Source of the DNA: Candidatus Pantoea floridensis | GTDB lineage: Bacteria; Pseudomonadota; Gammaproteobacteria; Enterobacterales; Enterobacteriaceae | Length of the DNA stretch: 64,000 nt | Reading direction: 5' to 3' | Assembly: GCF_900215435.1 (NCBI RefSeq) | Contig: NZ_OCMY01000001.1 | Location: 558,001-622,000, forward strand | Shown: in pieces, positions 27,988 to 39,405 of the stretch | Layout: each line of letters opens with the position of its first letter | Numbering within the stretch: the first letter of the stretch is position 1 | Position numbers and translations under genes: made by a program | Notes under the pieces: generated by a model | Databases searched by the model: none | The model's input: the letters and a program-made list of their open reading frames with translations, nothing else | Told to the model about the DNA's origin: nothing

Positions 27988-28890
27988 ATGAATCGAACCC
28001 TGGCAGATTTGGATCGCGTAGTGGCGCTGGGCGGCGGGCACGGTCTTGGACGCGTGATGTCAGCGCTGGCACCGTTGGGCTCGCGCTTAACCGGTATTGT
28101 CACCACCACCGATAACGGCGGATCCACCGGCCGCATTCGCCGCTCGGAAGGCGGCATTGCCTGGGGCGATATGCGTAACTGTATCAATCAGCTGATCACT
28201 GAACCGAGCGTCGCCACCGCGATGTTTGAGTACCGCTTTAGCGGCAATGGTGAGCTGGCCGGGCATAACCTTGGCAACCTGATGCTGAAAGCGCTTGATC
28301 ACCTAAGCGTACGTCCGCTGGAAGCCATCAACATTATCCGTAATTTGCTTAAAGTGGATGCGTTTCTCATTCCGATGTCAGAACAGCCTGTTGATCTGGT
28401 GGCACAGGATGGCGAAGGCAACATGGTATACGGGGAAACCGCTATTGATGAGATGAAGCAGCCCCCCGAGGAGTTGATGCTGCACCCGAACGTGCTGCCC
28501 ACGCGCGAAGCGATCGAGGCGATAGGCGAAGCGGATTTGATTCTGATTGGCCCCGGCAGTTTTTACACCAGCCTGATGCCAATATTGCTGATGGAAGATA
28601 TGGCGCGCGCACTGCGCCGCACGCCCGCTACCATGGTATTTATTGGCAATCTTGGTCGTGAACTGAGTCCGGCAGCGGCCAGCCTGAATGTTGCTGACAA
28701 ACTGGCAATCATGGAGAAAGCCATTGGCAAACGGGTGATTGATGCGGTGGTGGTAAGTCCAGCCGCAGATATTAGCGGAGTGGAAGATCGTTTAATTATT
28801 CGCGAACCGCTGGAAGCCGCCGATATTAAATACCGTCACGACCGCCAACTGCTGCGCATTGCGCTGGAACACGCGATTCAGGCAGTTTAG
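27988..28890 (+). CDS. yvcK: Gluconeogenesis factor YvcK/YbhK family protein
   Basis: 300 residues (E. coli YbhK 302). CofD-like fold with [18 protein letters not shown] at the N-terminus, [13 protein letters not shown], and [13 protein letters not shown]. The B. subtilis member binds UDP-sugars and is needed on gluconeogenic carbon and for cell shape; the enterobacterial role is unclear. AAAGGAG precedes the start. Divergent from moaA and convergent with uvrB, as in E. coli. Confidence 0.93.
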   Translation: MNRTLADLDRVVALGGGHGLGRVMSALAPLGSRLTGIVTTTDNGGSTGRIRRSEGGIAWGDMRNCINQLITEPSVATAMFEYRFSGNGELAGHNLGNLMLKALDHLSVRPLEAINIIRNLLKVDAFLIPMSEQPVDLVAQDGEGNMVYGETAIDEMKQPPEELMLHPNVLPTREAIEAIGEADLILIGPGSFYTSLMPILLMEDMARALRRTPATMVFIGNLGRELSPAAASLNVADKLAIMEKAIGKRVIDAVVVSPAADISGVEDRLIIREPLEAADIKYRHDRQLLRIALEHAIQAV

Positions 28891-28894
28891 TTTC

Positions 28895-29006
28895 CAGGTG
28901 CGCCGCAATGCACACCTGACGAAAACCCCACGGAATTGGCGTTGGATCGCCATACATTCCCGCGCGATCATGATGAGTTCACGTAGGGTCGCCATGCATG
29001 GCGACC
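28895..29006. repeat. Two palindromic repeats between yvcK and uvrB
   Basis: A clear element with GTAGG head spans 28983-29006 (stem GGTCGCCAT/ATGGCGACC, loop GC). A second, degenerate one spans 28895-28918 (CAGGTGCG...TGCACACCTG), only five bases after the yvcK stop. The 65 bases between them show nothing recognisable. Confidence 0.72.
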
Positions 29007-29017
29007 AGGATGAATGA

Positions 29018-31039
<2,022 letters not shown>

Positions 31040-31118
31040 GTTTTAGCGGTTCCAGCAGATGAAGTCGGCGGGCAGGCTGCTAATTCTACTCTGCTGTGGC
31101 GAATTTGCCAGAAAAAAA

Positions 31119-31138
31119 TACTGGACATAATCACAGTA
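31119..31138. promoter_or_regulatory. LexA (SOS) box of uvrB
   Basis: TACTGGACATAATCACAGTA matches the CTG-N10-CAG core and flanks of the LexA operator. It lies 80 bases upstream of uvrB, agreeing with LexA control of E. coli uvrB. Confidence 0.85.
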
Positions 31139-31219
31139 CCGTTGCACGATAATCGTTCCTGCAGGGAAATTTCTTCCGTGCATTTTAAGCGGCATGAGGC
31201 AAATGCTTGTTGCGCAATG

Positions 31220-31451
31220 TTATCCCCAGAGCGAGGATGCTTTTAACATTTGTCAAGAGAGCGTCATTAAATTGCAGTCCGATGACAAGGCAGATAAATC
31301 GCAGGCTTGATTTTAACTAACCTGCTGTTTTAATTGAATTACACCTAAAAGCCCAGATTCTCATCATAATGTATGAAGGCCGCGAATTTACTCGCTTGCG
31401 CCCGGTTTTCAGTCGCTAATGCACAAGGTTATCCACAGTAATGGTGGATAA
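31220..31451. promoter_or_regulatory. DnaA-box group upstream of uvrB
   Basis: A perfect box TTATCCACA is at 31429-31437, and an inverted near-perfect box (GGTGGATAA, 31443-31451) faces it across five bases, giving an eight-base inverted repeat. A weaker copy (TTATCCCCA) is at 31220-31228. E. coli uvrB is known to have DnaA sites in a similar upstream position. Binding is inferred. Confidence 0.6.
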
Positions 31452-31942
31452 GTGAATCCAGCCCAAAGCCCATCAGCTGTGTATAATTTTCTTGCAGGTC
31501 GTCTTCAGGGCAAAAAAAAAATTTTTCGTCTTTTTTTTCTCACCGGTCGGATAGCCTTAACTCCCTTTTTCTCCTCTCTGCTCCCCCATTGTGAAGGGGA
31601 AACGCGCCTTTTTAATACCACTTTTTCCTAAGTTATTGCCTTACGAACGATCATATGCACCAGAAACGTTAAGCCATCAGCACTGTCGAAGTGCAGCCGG
31701 TTTGTCACCGCATGGAATTGTTAAGCATTTCTCAACTTTCGAACCTTGATTTTGCCGTTTTTAGGCGCTGCTCGGTTTCCATTTCCAACCTGGCCTGGGA
31801 ATTGCAGTGTTTAAAGCCAGGGAGTAACGCGTCCTCCTCGGCTTTTGCCGACGACAGCGGTGTCCATCAATCGTGCACGACTGTATGCCAGACGACACAG
31901 AGCGGGAGCATTCAGGCTAATAATCTGGAAGGAGAATGTCAG
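31452..31942. other. Long gene-free leader before the UrtE-like gene
   Basis: About 490 bases with no recognisable protein gene. It contains TATAAT at 31482-31487, a run of nine or more A followed by T-rich sequence near 31510-31550, a weak CCCC/GGGG hairpin followed by T's near 31585-31612, and CCTGGC/GCCAGG complementary segments near 31786-31825. From 31691 the frame of the downstream gene is open (GTG start) but the translation shows no family. A long leader RNA or small RNA is possible; nothing here proves it. Confidence 0.4.
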
Positions 31943-32659
31943 ATGCTGAGTTTACGTTCGGTGAATCAGTTTTACGGTCAAAATCACATTCTGTGGGATG
32001 TGGATCTCGATCTGCCGCCGGGTACCTGTACCGGCGTGTTGGGCAGCCCAGGCATGGGTAAAACCACGTTGGTTAATTGCATTATGGGCCGCTTGCCTAT
32101 CAACAGCGGCTCGATGACCTGGCAAGAAGATGGCTCGCCGCCGGAGGATTTACTGCTGCAACCGGCCGAGATGCGTGCCCGCACCGGGATTGGTTATGTC
32201 CCGCAGGGGCGGCACATTTTCTCGCAGATGAGCGTGGAAGATAACCTGCTGATTGCCCTAATGGCAGCGCAGGACGATCGCAGCCGTGCGATTCCGGAAA
32301 TGGTCTTTGATCTGTTTCCGGCGCTCTATTCGATGCGCCACCAGCGCAGCGGCGAACTGCCGATGGAGCAACAGCAGCATTTGGCCCTGGCGCGCGCATT
32401 GGTGCTGCAACCCAAGCTGGTGATTCTCGATGAACCAACGGAAGGCATGTCGCCGTGGCTGGAAGAGGAGATGGGCAATCTTATCCGACGGCTTAACCGC
32501 GAATACGGTCTGACGATTCTGTTGCTGGAGCAGCACGTGTCATTCATCCGCCGCGTTGCCGACTATTTTCTGCTGCTGCATCGTGGACGCAACGTGGCGC
32601 ACGGCAAAATGGCGCAGTTGGATGACATCACCGTAAATAAGTGGTTAACGGTGACGTAG
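31943..32659 (+). CDS. Orphan ABC ATPase, UrtE/LivF-like, with degenerate signature motif
   Basis: 238 residues from the ATG at 31943 (GGAAGGAG eight bases upstream). Walker A is G34-SPGMG-K40-T; Walker B is VILDEPTEGMSP near 158-170; VPQGRHIFSQMSVEDNL is the Q-loop region of the UrtE (urea) and LivF (branched amino acid) ATPases. The ABC signature, normally LSGGQQQ, reads ELPMEQQQ at 138-145, so its serine and glycines are gone. No permease or binding-protein gene is nearby. It may have become regulatory or pair with a distant system; ATPase activity is doubtful. Absent from this place in E. coli. Confidence 0.83.
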   Translation: MLSLRSVNQFYGQNHILWDVDLDLPPGTCTGVLGSPGMGKTTLVNCIMGRLPINSGSMTWQEDGSPPEDLLLQPAEMRARTGIGYVPQGRHIFSQMSVEDNLLIALMAAQDDRSRAIPEMVFDLFPALYSMRHQRSGELPMEQQQHLALARALVLQPKLVILDEPTEGMSPWLEEEMGNLIRRLNREYGLTILLLEQHVSFIRRVADYFLLLHRGRNVAHGKMAQLDDITVNKWLTVT

Positions 32660-32684
32660 ATAGTACAAAACGGCATCTGGCATC

Positions 32685-32708
32685 GTAGGGTCGCCATTCA
32701 TGGCGACC
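32685..32708. repeat. Single GTAG-headed palindromic repeat
   Basis: Canonical element: GTAGG head then GGTCGCCAT-TC-ATGGCGACC, between the convergent UrtE-like gene and bioD. Only four bases separate it from the bioD stop. Confidence 0.85.
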
Positions 32709-32712
32709 TGGA

Positions 32713-33384
32713 TTATTGCGGCAGTGTCAGATAGCGCCCGCAATCGCCTTGCTGCGCCTCATCGCTGAGGTGCGGGATCTCACCGAGGAACGGCGCGTCA
32801 ATGCGCTGACGCAGCGTGGCCATATATTCCTGATGGCGTTTGCCCGGCGGCTGGATATCATTGGCAATCCAGCCCGCCAGGCATAAACCTCGCGCTTTCA
32901 CCGCCTCAGCGGTAAGCAGCGCATGGTTGATGCAGCCTAACTTTACGCCCACGACCAGAATTACGGGTAGCTGCTCGGCTTCAACCCAATCTGCATAGGT
33001 CTGCGTGTCCGATAGCGGCGTAAACCAGCCGCCCGCGCCCTCCACTAACACCCATTCCGCCTGCTGCTCAAGCACGCGTAAGCCAGCAGAAAGTGCGGCA
33101 AATTCAATTGGCCTGCCCTCTTCTGCACTGATGATATGCGGTGAAGTCGGCTCGACAAACGCCAGCGGATTCACCTGCTCGTAGCGTAGCGGCACGCTGC
33201 TGTAGCGCTGCAATGCCAATGCATCACTGTTGCGGACGCCTTCTTGTGTGATCTCACAGCCGGACGCCACCGGTTTATAGCCAGCGGTGCGCAATCCTGC
33301 GGCGCTCGCCGCCTGCAACAGTGCGCCGCTGGCCACGGTTTTGCCTACTTCGGTATCGGTTCCGGTAATAAACCAGCGTGTCAT
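32713..33384 (-). CDS. bioD: Dethiobiotin synthetase BioD
   Basis: 223 residues (E. coli 225). P-loop GTDTEVGKTVASGALL at residues 8-23, then the VEGAGGWFTPLSD active-site segment near 115. Closes the ureido ring of dethiobiotin from DAPA, CO2 and ATP. Last gene of bioBFCD; its start overlaps the bioC stop by four bases. Confidence 0.96.
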   Translation of the reverse strand: MTRWFITGTDTEVGKTVASGALLQAASAAGLRTAGYKPVASGCEITQEGVRNSDALALQRYSSVPLRYEQVNPLAFVEPTSPHIISAEEGRPIEFAALSAGLRVLEQQAEWVLVEGAGGWFTPLSDTQTYADWVEAEQLPVILVVGVKLGCINHALLTAEAVKARGLCLAGWIANDIQPPGKRHQEYMATLRQRIDAPFLGEIPHLSDEAQQGDCGRYLTLPQ

Positions 33385-34136
33385 TTCGTTAAAACTCCAT
33401 ACATCAAGTGGTAGCTCAGGCGGTAACCGGCCTCATCCTGCGGCCAGTGCTGCTCAAGTGTTGCTAACTGAGTACGTGTCAGCACGCTGCTGCCGCGTCC
33501 GTCGTGCAGATGCGTAGCACCAATGCCTTTCAGGGAACGCATGGCGCTAAGCGCACTGGGGAAATGCAGCATAACGATCTGCTGCTCTGCCTGCATCGGT
33601 AGCGTTGCGGTGGCCGCGCGCAACTGCGCTGCGCTGAGAAAACGATTGGCGTGGCGGCGACCATCCAACTGCGCCCATGCGTGATGCACTTCGTGTAGCG
33701 AACCGTCGAGCAGCGTGGAGAACAGCACCGTGCCGCCTGGGCGCGTGACGCGCAAAAACTGCTGCAGCGCAGTGCACAAATCACTGCTCCACTGCACTGC
33801 CAGGTTGCTCCACACGCCGTCAACGCTGGCATCCGCTAGCGGCACATCATCAATATCACCCAGCAGATAATGCTGCGCCGATTGCTGTTCGCGCGCCGTT
33901 TGCAGCATATCGGGTGAGAGATCGAGCGCGGTCAGCGTACGCCCGCGATCGCGCCAGTAGCGGCTATACCAGCCGGTGCCGCAACCGGCATCCAGCAGAT
34001 GCGGACCAAAACCAGCCGGTGCCCGCGCCAGCAGCGCATCACCGCTCAGTCGCTGCAGCTGCGCATGCTGTTCGTAATGTGCGGCCGCACGACCAAAAGC
34101 CTGCGCCACGGCCTGCTTGTTAACCTGCAGCGTCAT
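33381..34136 (-). CDS. bioC: Malonyl-[acyl carrier protein] O-methyltransferase BioC
   Basis: 251 residues from the ATG at 34136, the same length as E. coli BioC. SAM-binding [15 protein letters not shown] (motif I) near residue 47 and [13 protein letters not shown] follow [22 protein letters not shown]. It methylates malonyl-ACP so that fatty acid synthesis can make pimeloyl-ACP. The start lies inside the 3' end of bioF (17-base overlap). Confidence 0.95.
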   Translation of the reverse strand: MTLQVNKQAVAQAFGRAAAHYEQHAQLQRLSGDALLARAPAGFGPHLLDAGCGTGWYSRYWRDRGRTLTALDLSPDMLQTAREQQSAQHYLLGDIDDVPLADASVDGVWSNLAVQWSSDLCTALQQFLRVTRPGGTVLFSTLLDGSLHEVHHAWAQLDGRRHANRFLSAAQLRAATATLPMQAEQQIVMLHFPSALSAMRSLKGIGATHLHDGRGSSVLTRTQLATLEQHWPQDEAGYRLSYHLMYGVLTK

Positions 34137-35271
34137 ACAGCGCCTCCAGCAGTCGATCAATATCATCGGTGTGATGTGCAGCGGTGAGCGTGATGCGCAG
34201 CCGCGCGGTACCCGGTGGCACCGTGGGCGGACGGATCGCGCTCACCCAACAGCCGGCCTGCGCCAGCCGCTGCGACAGCGCCAGCGCCGCGCTATTTTCG
34301 CCAACGATCAGCGGCTGAATCGCACTGTCTGAAGCGACCAGCTGCCACGGTAAATCCGCTGCGCCGGCGCGGAAGCGCGCAATGTGACTGTGCAACCGTT
34401 CACGCAGCGCATCACCTTGTTGAATCTGCCGCAGCGCCGCCAGCAGGGCATAGCACTGCGCCGGCGGCATGGCGGTGGAATAGATCAGATGGCGGGAAAA
34501 TTGTTCAACGTAATCGGCGGTCGCATCATCGCACAGCAACGCGGCACCACTGACGCCAAACCCTTTGCCAAAGGTGACGATCAGCAGTTCCGGCTTCACC
34601 TGTTGCTGCCAGCAGCTGCCGCGCCCTTGTGCACCGGTAACACCGATGCCGTGCGCATCATCCACCAGCAGCCAGCCGTTGCCATGCCGCGTCTGTTCTG
34701 CAATAGCCGCGAGCGGCGCGCTGTCGCCATCCATACTAAAAACGCCTTCTGTGACCACCAATGTGCCACCGTCTGATGGCGTCGCCAGCAGTTTCGCCAG
34801 GCTTGCCGGCTGATTATGGGCAAAGCGGCGCAGGCTGGCCGGACTGTGGCTGGCTGCATCCAGCAGCGACGCGTGCGCCAGCTTATCGGCAAAGATGCGA
34901 TCCTGCTTTTCCGCCAGCAGATGGATCACCGCCTGATTGGCGGCAAATCCCGAAATGAACAGCAGCGCGCGCGAATAGCCCAGCCAATCGGCCAGCTGTT
35001 CCTCCAGCTTGGCGTGATGGCGGCTGTAGCCGGTAACGTGACCGGATGCGCCTGCACCTGCGCCCGCCTCAGCCGCGCCCTGCTGCCACGCGGCGATAAC
35101 CGCCGGATGCTGGCTCAGGCCGAGATAGTCGTTACTGGAGAAGTGCCGATAGCGTTGGCCGTCGAGCGTAATTTCCCGCACGTTGTTATGTTCGATGGGA
35201 CGCCGCTGCCGCCAGCCATCGGCGGCCCGCCGCGCCGCCAGCGCGTGATCGATACGTTGTGACCAGCCCAT
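34120..35271 (-). CDS. bioF: 8-amino-7-oxononanoate synthase BioF
   Basis: 383 residues (E. coli 384). PLP-dependent alpha-oxoamine synthase with [12 protein letters not shown] and [13 protein letters not shown]; the lysine of TFGKGFG binds PLP. Condenses pimeloyl-ACP with alanine. ATG follows the bioB stop with no gap (TAAATG). Confidence 0.96.
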   Translation of the reverse strand: MGWSQRIDHALAARRAADGWRQRRPIEHNNVREITLDGQRYRHFSSNDYLGLSQHPAVIAAWQQGAAEAGAGAGASGHVTGYSRHHAKLEEQLADWLGYSRALLFISGFAANQAVIHLLAEKQDRIFADKLAHASLLDAASHSPASLRRFAHNQPASLAKLLATPSDGGTLVVTEGVFSMDGDSAPLAAIAEQTRHGNGWLLVDDAHGIGVTGAQGRGSCWQQQVKPELLIVTFGKGFGVSGAALLCDDATADYVEQFSRHLIYSTAMPPAQCYALLAALRQIQQGDALRERLHSHIARFRAGAADLPWQLVASDSAIQPLIVGENSAALALSQRLAQAGCWVSAIRPPTVPPGTARLRITLTAAHHTDDIDRLLEALYDAAG

Positions 35272-36303
35272 TTACACAGCCGCGTTGTAGAACTGCTCGG
35301 TATCCGCCTGTAGCAGTTGTTCGCTGAGCTGATATTGCTGCTCATTATCCCCCGCCGTTGTCGCGGTATGTTCCGGATTGAGGCCGAGTTTGCGGAAAAG
35401 AATCAGATCTTTATCCTCTTCCGGGTTTGGCGTGGTGAGCAGTTTACAGCCGTAGAAGATCGAGTTAGCCCCGGCCATAAAGCACATTGCCTGGGTTTGC
35501 TCACTCATCTGCTCGCGACCGGCAGAGAGACGCACGTGCGACGATGGCATCATGATGCGCGCCACCGCAATGGTGCGGATAAAGTCGAACGGTTCCACAT
35601 CCTCGTTATCCGCCAGCGGCGTGCCTTTCACCTTCACCAGCATGTTGATTGGCACGCTCTCCGGTGGCGTCGGCAGGTTAGCCAACTGCACCAGCAAACC
35701 GGCGCGATCTTTCACCGTTTCCCCCAGGCCCACGATGCCGCCCGAGCACACTTTGATGCCCGCGCCGCGCACTTTGTCCAGTGTATCCAGGCGATCCTGA
35801 TAGCTGCGCGTGGTGATGATGTTGCCGTAGAATTCTGGCGAGGTATCGAGGTTGTGGTTATAGAAATCGAGGCCGGCTTCAGCAAGGCGCTGCGCCTGGC
35901 TGCCATCCAGCGTGCCGAGCGTCATGCAGGTTTCCATGCCCATCGCTTTCACCCCCTGCACCATCTGCTGCAGATAGGGCATGTCGCGCTCGTGCGGATT
36001 TTTCCACGCCGCGCCCATGCAGAAACGGCTTGAGCCGGCGGCTTTGGCTTTGCGCGCCGATTCCAGCACCGCATCCACTTCCATCAGACGTTCGGATTCG
36101 AGACCGGTTTTGTAGCGCGCGCTCTGCGGACAGTATTTACAATCTTCCGGACAGGCGCCGGTTTTGATCGACAGCAGCGTGCTGACTTGCACCTGGCGTG
36201 GATCGAAATGTTGACGATGCACTTGCTGCGCTTCAAACATCAACTCAAGGAAAGGTTTTTCGAAAAGTGCCTGAGCTTGTGCCAGTGTCCAGCGGTTTGC
36301 CAT
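35272..36303 (-). CDS. bioB: Biotin synthase BioB
   Basis: 343 residues (E. coli 346). Radical-SAM enzyme: cluster cysteines C51, C55 and C58 in [13 protein letters not shown]. It inserts sulfur into dethiobiotin. [17 protein letters not shown] and the late [11 protein letters not shown] segments are typical. First gene of the leftward bio operon, divergent from bioA over the BirA operator. Confidence 0.97.
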   Translation of the reverse strand: MANRWTLAQAQALFEKPFLELMFEAQQVHRQHFDPRQVQVSTLLSIKTGACPEDCKYCPQSARYKTGLESERLMEVDAVLESARKAKAAGSSRFCMGAAWKNPHERDMPYLQQMVQGVKAMGMETCMTLGTLDGSQAQRLAEAGLDFYNHNLDTSPEFYGNIITTRSYQDRLDTLDKVRGAGIKVCSGGIVGLGETVKDRAGLLVQLANLPTPPESVPINMLVKVKGTPLADNEDVEPFDFIRTIAVARIMMPSSHVRLSAGREQMSEQTQAMCFMAGANSIFYGCKLLTTPNPEEDKDLILFRKLGLNPEHTATTAGDNEQQYQLSEQLLQADTEQFYNAAV

Positions 36304-36354
36304 TGCTTACTCCAAAAAAAAGGGGGTTCATCCCGACGATTAACGTGGTTATAC

Positions 36355-36387
36355 TTGTAAACTAAATCTTTTTAAAATGGTTTACAA
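36355..36387. promoter_or_regulatory. BirA biotin operator between bioB and bioA
   Basis: Inverted arms TTGTAAAC (36355-36362) and GTTTACAA (36380-36387) are spaced as in the E. coli bioO operator. Bound by BirA-biotinyl-AMP, it should repress both divergent promoters. The right arm ends five bases before the bioA ATG. Confidence 0.92.
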
Positions 36388-36392
36388 TACGC

Positions 36393-37688
36393 ATGTTCAC
36401 TCAGGACGACCTCAACTTTGACCGCCAGCATATCTGGCATCCCTATACGTCGATGCGCGATCCCCTGCCCTGTTATCCGGTGGTGGCAGCGCACGGCTGC
36501 CAGCTACAGCTGGCCGATGGACGTGAACTGGTGGATGGCATGTCGTCATGGTGGGCAGCGATTCACGGCTATAATCATCCGCGTCTTAACCAGGCACTGC
36601 AGCAGCAAATGGCGCAGATGTCGCACGTGATGTTTGGCGGGATTACGCATCCGGCAGCAGTTGAGCTAAGCCGCCAGCTGATTGCCATGACGCCCGAGGC
36701 GCTTGAGTGCGTATTTCTTGCTGATTCCGGTTCGATCGCTGTCGAAGTGTCGATGAAAATGGCTCTGCAATACTGGCTGGGACGTAATCAAACGCGACAG
36801 AAATTCCTCACGCTGAAACGCGGTTATCATGGCGACACCTTTGCCGCGATGTCGGTGTGCGATCCGCAAAACTCCATGCACAGCCTGTGGCGTGGCTATT
36901 TGCCGGAGCACCTGTTTGCCGACGCGCCGCAGTGCGCATTCGATGCTGAGTGGAATGAGGCCGATTTCGCCGATTTCGCGCAGCTGGCCGAAACCCATCA
37001 TCGTGACATCGCGGCGGTCATTCTGGAGCCGATTGTGCAAGGCGCAGGCGGCATGCGCTTCTATCACCCGCGTTATCTGCAGCAGGTCCGTGAGCTGTGC
37101 GATCGCTACGGTTTATTGCTGATTGCCGATGAGATCGCCACCGGCTTTGGCCGCAGCGGCAAGCTATTTGCCTGCGACCATGCGGGTATCACGCCGGACA
37201 TTCTCTGCCTCGGCAAAGCGCTGACCGGGGGCACTCTGACGCTATCCGCTACGCTCACTACGCGTGAAGTCGCCGATACCATCAGCCGCAGCGCGGCAGG
37301 CTGCTTTATGCATGGCCCAACCTTTATGGGCAACCCGCTGGCCTGCGCGGTGGCGGTGGAAAGTCTGGCGATGATTAATGAAGGTCACTGGATGACACAG
37401 GTGCCCCACATTGAACAGCAGTTACGCGCGGAACTGTTGCCGCTGCGCAGTCATCACGCGGTAGCCGATGCCCGCGTGCTGGGGGCGATTGGCGTGATCG
37501 AAACGCATAAGCCGGTGAACATGGCGGCGCTGCAACAGTTCTTTGTGCAATGTGGGGTGTGGATCCGTCCGTTTGGCCGTTTGATTTATCTGATGCCACC
37601 TTATCTGATTTCTACCGCCGAGCTGACGCAGCTCACACGGGCGGTCAGCGCGGCACTGGATGTTGCGGCGCATTTCCACCATGATTGA
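36393..37688 (+). CDS. bioA: DAPA aminotransferase BioA
   Basis: 431 residues (E. coli 429). Class III aminotransferase: DGMSSWWAAIHGYNHP near the start, LLIADEIATGFGRSGKLF, and the PLP lysine K275 in CLGKALTGG. Transfers the amino group of SAM to KAPA. The start is supported by homology (QHIWHPYTSMRDPLP) but no Shine-Dalgarno sequence precedes it, since the operator lies there. Confidence 0.96.
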   Translation: MFTQDDLNFDRQHIWHPYTSMRDPLPCYPVVAAHGCQLQLADGRELVDGMSSWWAAIHGYNHPRLNQALQQQMAQMSHVMFGGITHPAAVELSRQLIAMTPEALECVFLADSGSIAVEVSMKMALQYWLGRNQTRQKFLTLKRGYHGDTFAAMSVCDPQNSMHSLWRGYLPEHLFADAPQCAFDAEWNEADFADFAQLAETHHRDIAAVILEPIVQGAGGMRFYHPRYLQQVRELCDRYGLLLIADEIATGFGRSGKLFACDHAGITPDILCLGKALTGGTLTLSATLTTREVADTISRSAAGCFMHGPTFMGNPLACAVAVESLAMINEGHWMTQVPHIEQQLRAELLPLRSHHAVADARVLGAIGVIETHKPVNMAALQQFFVQCGVWIRPFGRLIYLMPPYLISTAELTQLTRAVSAALDVAAHFHHD

Positions 37689-37717
37689 GAACACTGCACA
37701 ACCACAAAGGAGCGATC

Positions 37718-38194
37718 ATGCGTGTATTCAGCCAGGATTTTAACGATGGCGATAAGATGCCAGAGCGGCACGTTTTCAATGGGATGGGTTATCAGGGCGA
37801 CAATTTGTCACCGCATCTGGCATGGGATGATGTCCCGGCGGGCACCAAAAGCTTTGTCGTGACCTGCTACGATCCCGACGCGCCAACGGGCTCCGGCTGG
37901 TGGCACTGGGTGGTAGCGAACATTCCCGCCGAAGTAACCGTACTGCCGCAAGGTGCCGGTTCTGGCGTGGCGGAACTGCCAGAAAGCGCCATTCAGACAC
38001 GCACCGATTTTGGCCAAAGCGGCTATGGCGGCGCCGCTCCACCGCAGGGCGAATCGCATCGCTACATCTTTACGGTGCATGCGCTGGATACGGACAAGAT
38101 TGAGGTGGATGAAGGTGCGAGTGGCGCGATGGTTGGTTTTAACGTGCATTTTCATGCGCTAGCCAGCGCGTCGATTACGGTGAAATACGCATAA
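37718..38194 (+). CDS. ybhB: PEBP-family protein YbhB
   Basis: 158 residues from the ATG at 37718, the length of E. coli YbhB; AAAGGAG lies upstream. Phosphatidylethanolamine-binding/RKIP fold with CYDPDAPTGSGWWHWVVANIP and the G-x-P loop GYGGAAPPQGESHRYIF. Cytoplasmic; function unknown. It follows bioA by 29 bases as in E. coli. Confidence 0.94.
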   Translation: MRVFSQDFNDGDKMPERHVFNGMGYQGDNLSPHLAWDDVPAGTKSFVVTCYDPDAPTGSGWWHWVVANIPAEVTVLPQGAGSGVAELPESAIQTRTDFGQSGYGGAAPPQGESHRYIFTVHALDTDKIEVDEGASGAMVGFNVHFHALASASITVKYA

Positions 38195-38201
38195 TAAGAA
38201 A

Positions 38202-38259
38202 GGTCGCCATTAATGGCGACCCTACGACGGATTTTGTAGGGTGCGCATTTATGCGCACC
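38202..38259. repeat. Inverted pair of palindromic repeats with two stem types
   Basis: Left element 38202-38225 (stem GGTCGCCAT/ATGGCGACC, tail CTAC) and right element 38236-38259 (GTAGG head, stem GGTGCGCAT/ATGCGCACC), separated by ten bases. Both stems pair fully although they differ at three positions. Between convergent ybhB and pgl. Confidence 0.86.
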
Positions 38260-38264
38260 TAATA

Positions 38265-39257
38265 TCACAGTTGGTGGATGACGACCCACATCGGACCTTG
38301 TCCTACCGCGTAACGCGCCAGCGGATGCAGCAGGCCGCGCTCCTGGATTTTATACACTTCGATATGGTGCGATTTCTGCCCTGCCGCGACCAGATATTGT
38401 CCGCTATGGTCAATGTTGAAACCGCGTGGCTGCGTTTCCGTTGGCTGGAAACCTTCAATCGCCAGCACGGCACCATCTTCACTGATGCTGAACACGGTAA
38501 TGGTGCTGCTGGTACGGTCGCAGGCATAAAGGAAACGGCCATCTGGCGTAATGTGAATATCGGCGGCCCACCGCGTGTCGCTGAAGTCTGGCGGCATCAT
38601 ATCAAGGCTCTGCACGCGCTCGACCTGGCCGTGTACGTTGTTTAATGCCCAGACATCCACCGTGCTATCCAACTCATTGACCACGTAACCGTAGGCACCG
38701 TTCGGGTGGAACGCCATATGCCGCGGACCCGCACCTTCAACGGTGGTGACCTGCGCTTGTTCACGCGGCGCCAGCGTTCCATCGGCATTCAGCTGATACA
38801 GGCAGATGCGATCCTGCTTCAGTGCCGGTACGAACAGCGTTTGGTTGTTCAGGTCAATATTTGCTGAATGGCAGCCGTCTAAACCGTTAATCACATGGCT
38901 TGGTGCCTGCGGCAAGCCATCGCTACCAATTGGGCTGACGCTGACGCAGGCATCGTTATACGAGCCGCAGAACAGATAGTTGCCGTGACGATCGGTGGAG
39001 ATGTGCGTTGGGCTGCCCGGCAGCGGCGCTTCGCCGGCCAGGCTCAACGTACCGTCGGCCGCAATGCGGAACGCCAGTACACGAAAATTCGGACGAGCAC
39101 CGACATAGAGAAAATCTTTTTTCGGGCTCACCACCATCGGCTGCACCTGCCCGGCAACATCCGTTACCTGCAATAACGTCAGTGCGCCATCTTCCTGTAA
39201 CTGCCAGGCGTGGATCTGCTGGCTCTCGGGACTGGCGGTATACACGACTTGTTTCAT
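38265..39257 (-). CDS. pgl: 6-phosphogluconolactonase Pgl (beta-propeller type)
   Basis: 330 residues (E. coli YbhE 331). Seven-bladed propeller repeats throughout, with [28 protein letters not shown] and [24 protein letters not shown]. Hydrolyses 6-phosphogluconolactone in the oxidative pentose phosphate pathway. Divergent from ybhA, as in E. coli. Confidence 0.95.
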   Translation of the reverse strand: MKQVVYTASPESQQIHAWQLQEDGALTLLQVTDVAGQVQPMVVSPKKDFLYVGARPNFRVLAFRIAADGTLSLAGEAPLPGSPTHISTDRHGNYLFCGSYNDACVSVSPIGSDGLPQAPSHVINGLDGCHSANIDLNNQTLFVPALKQDRICLYQLNADGTLAPREQAQVTTVEGAGPRHMAFHPNGAYGYVVNELDSTVDVWALNNVHGQVERVQSLDMMPPDFSDTRWAADIHITPDGRFLYACDRTSSTITVFSISEDGAVLAIEGFQPTETQPRGFNIDHSGQYLVAAGQKSHHIEVYKIQERGLLHPLARYAVGQGPMWVVIHQL

Positions 39258-39405
39258 GCGTTTTCCTTATTCGCTGCCTGATGAAAGGGATAACTGTAGC
39301 GCGTTTCATTTTGTCGCGCTGGATTCATTTGTGCCCTGTTTTTTGTCTCAGGGCCGCTGCCGGGTGTAGACTTAACGCTTTGCTAACTCCCGGACGGAAA
39401 GTGTA

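Noticed and set aside
31585..31612. Terminator in the uvrB/UrtE-like spacer
   Set aside because: The CCCC/GGGG stem has only four pairs and the T run is separated from it by about ten bases.
31691..31942. N-terminal extension of the UrtE-like ATPase from a GTG
   Set aside because: The extra 84 residues look like random translation, and a good ribosome binding site precedes the ATG at 31943 where family homology begins. Kept only as an alternative.
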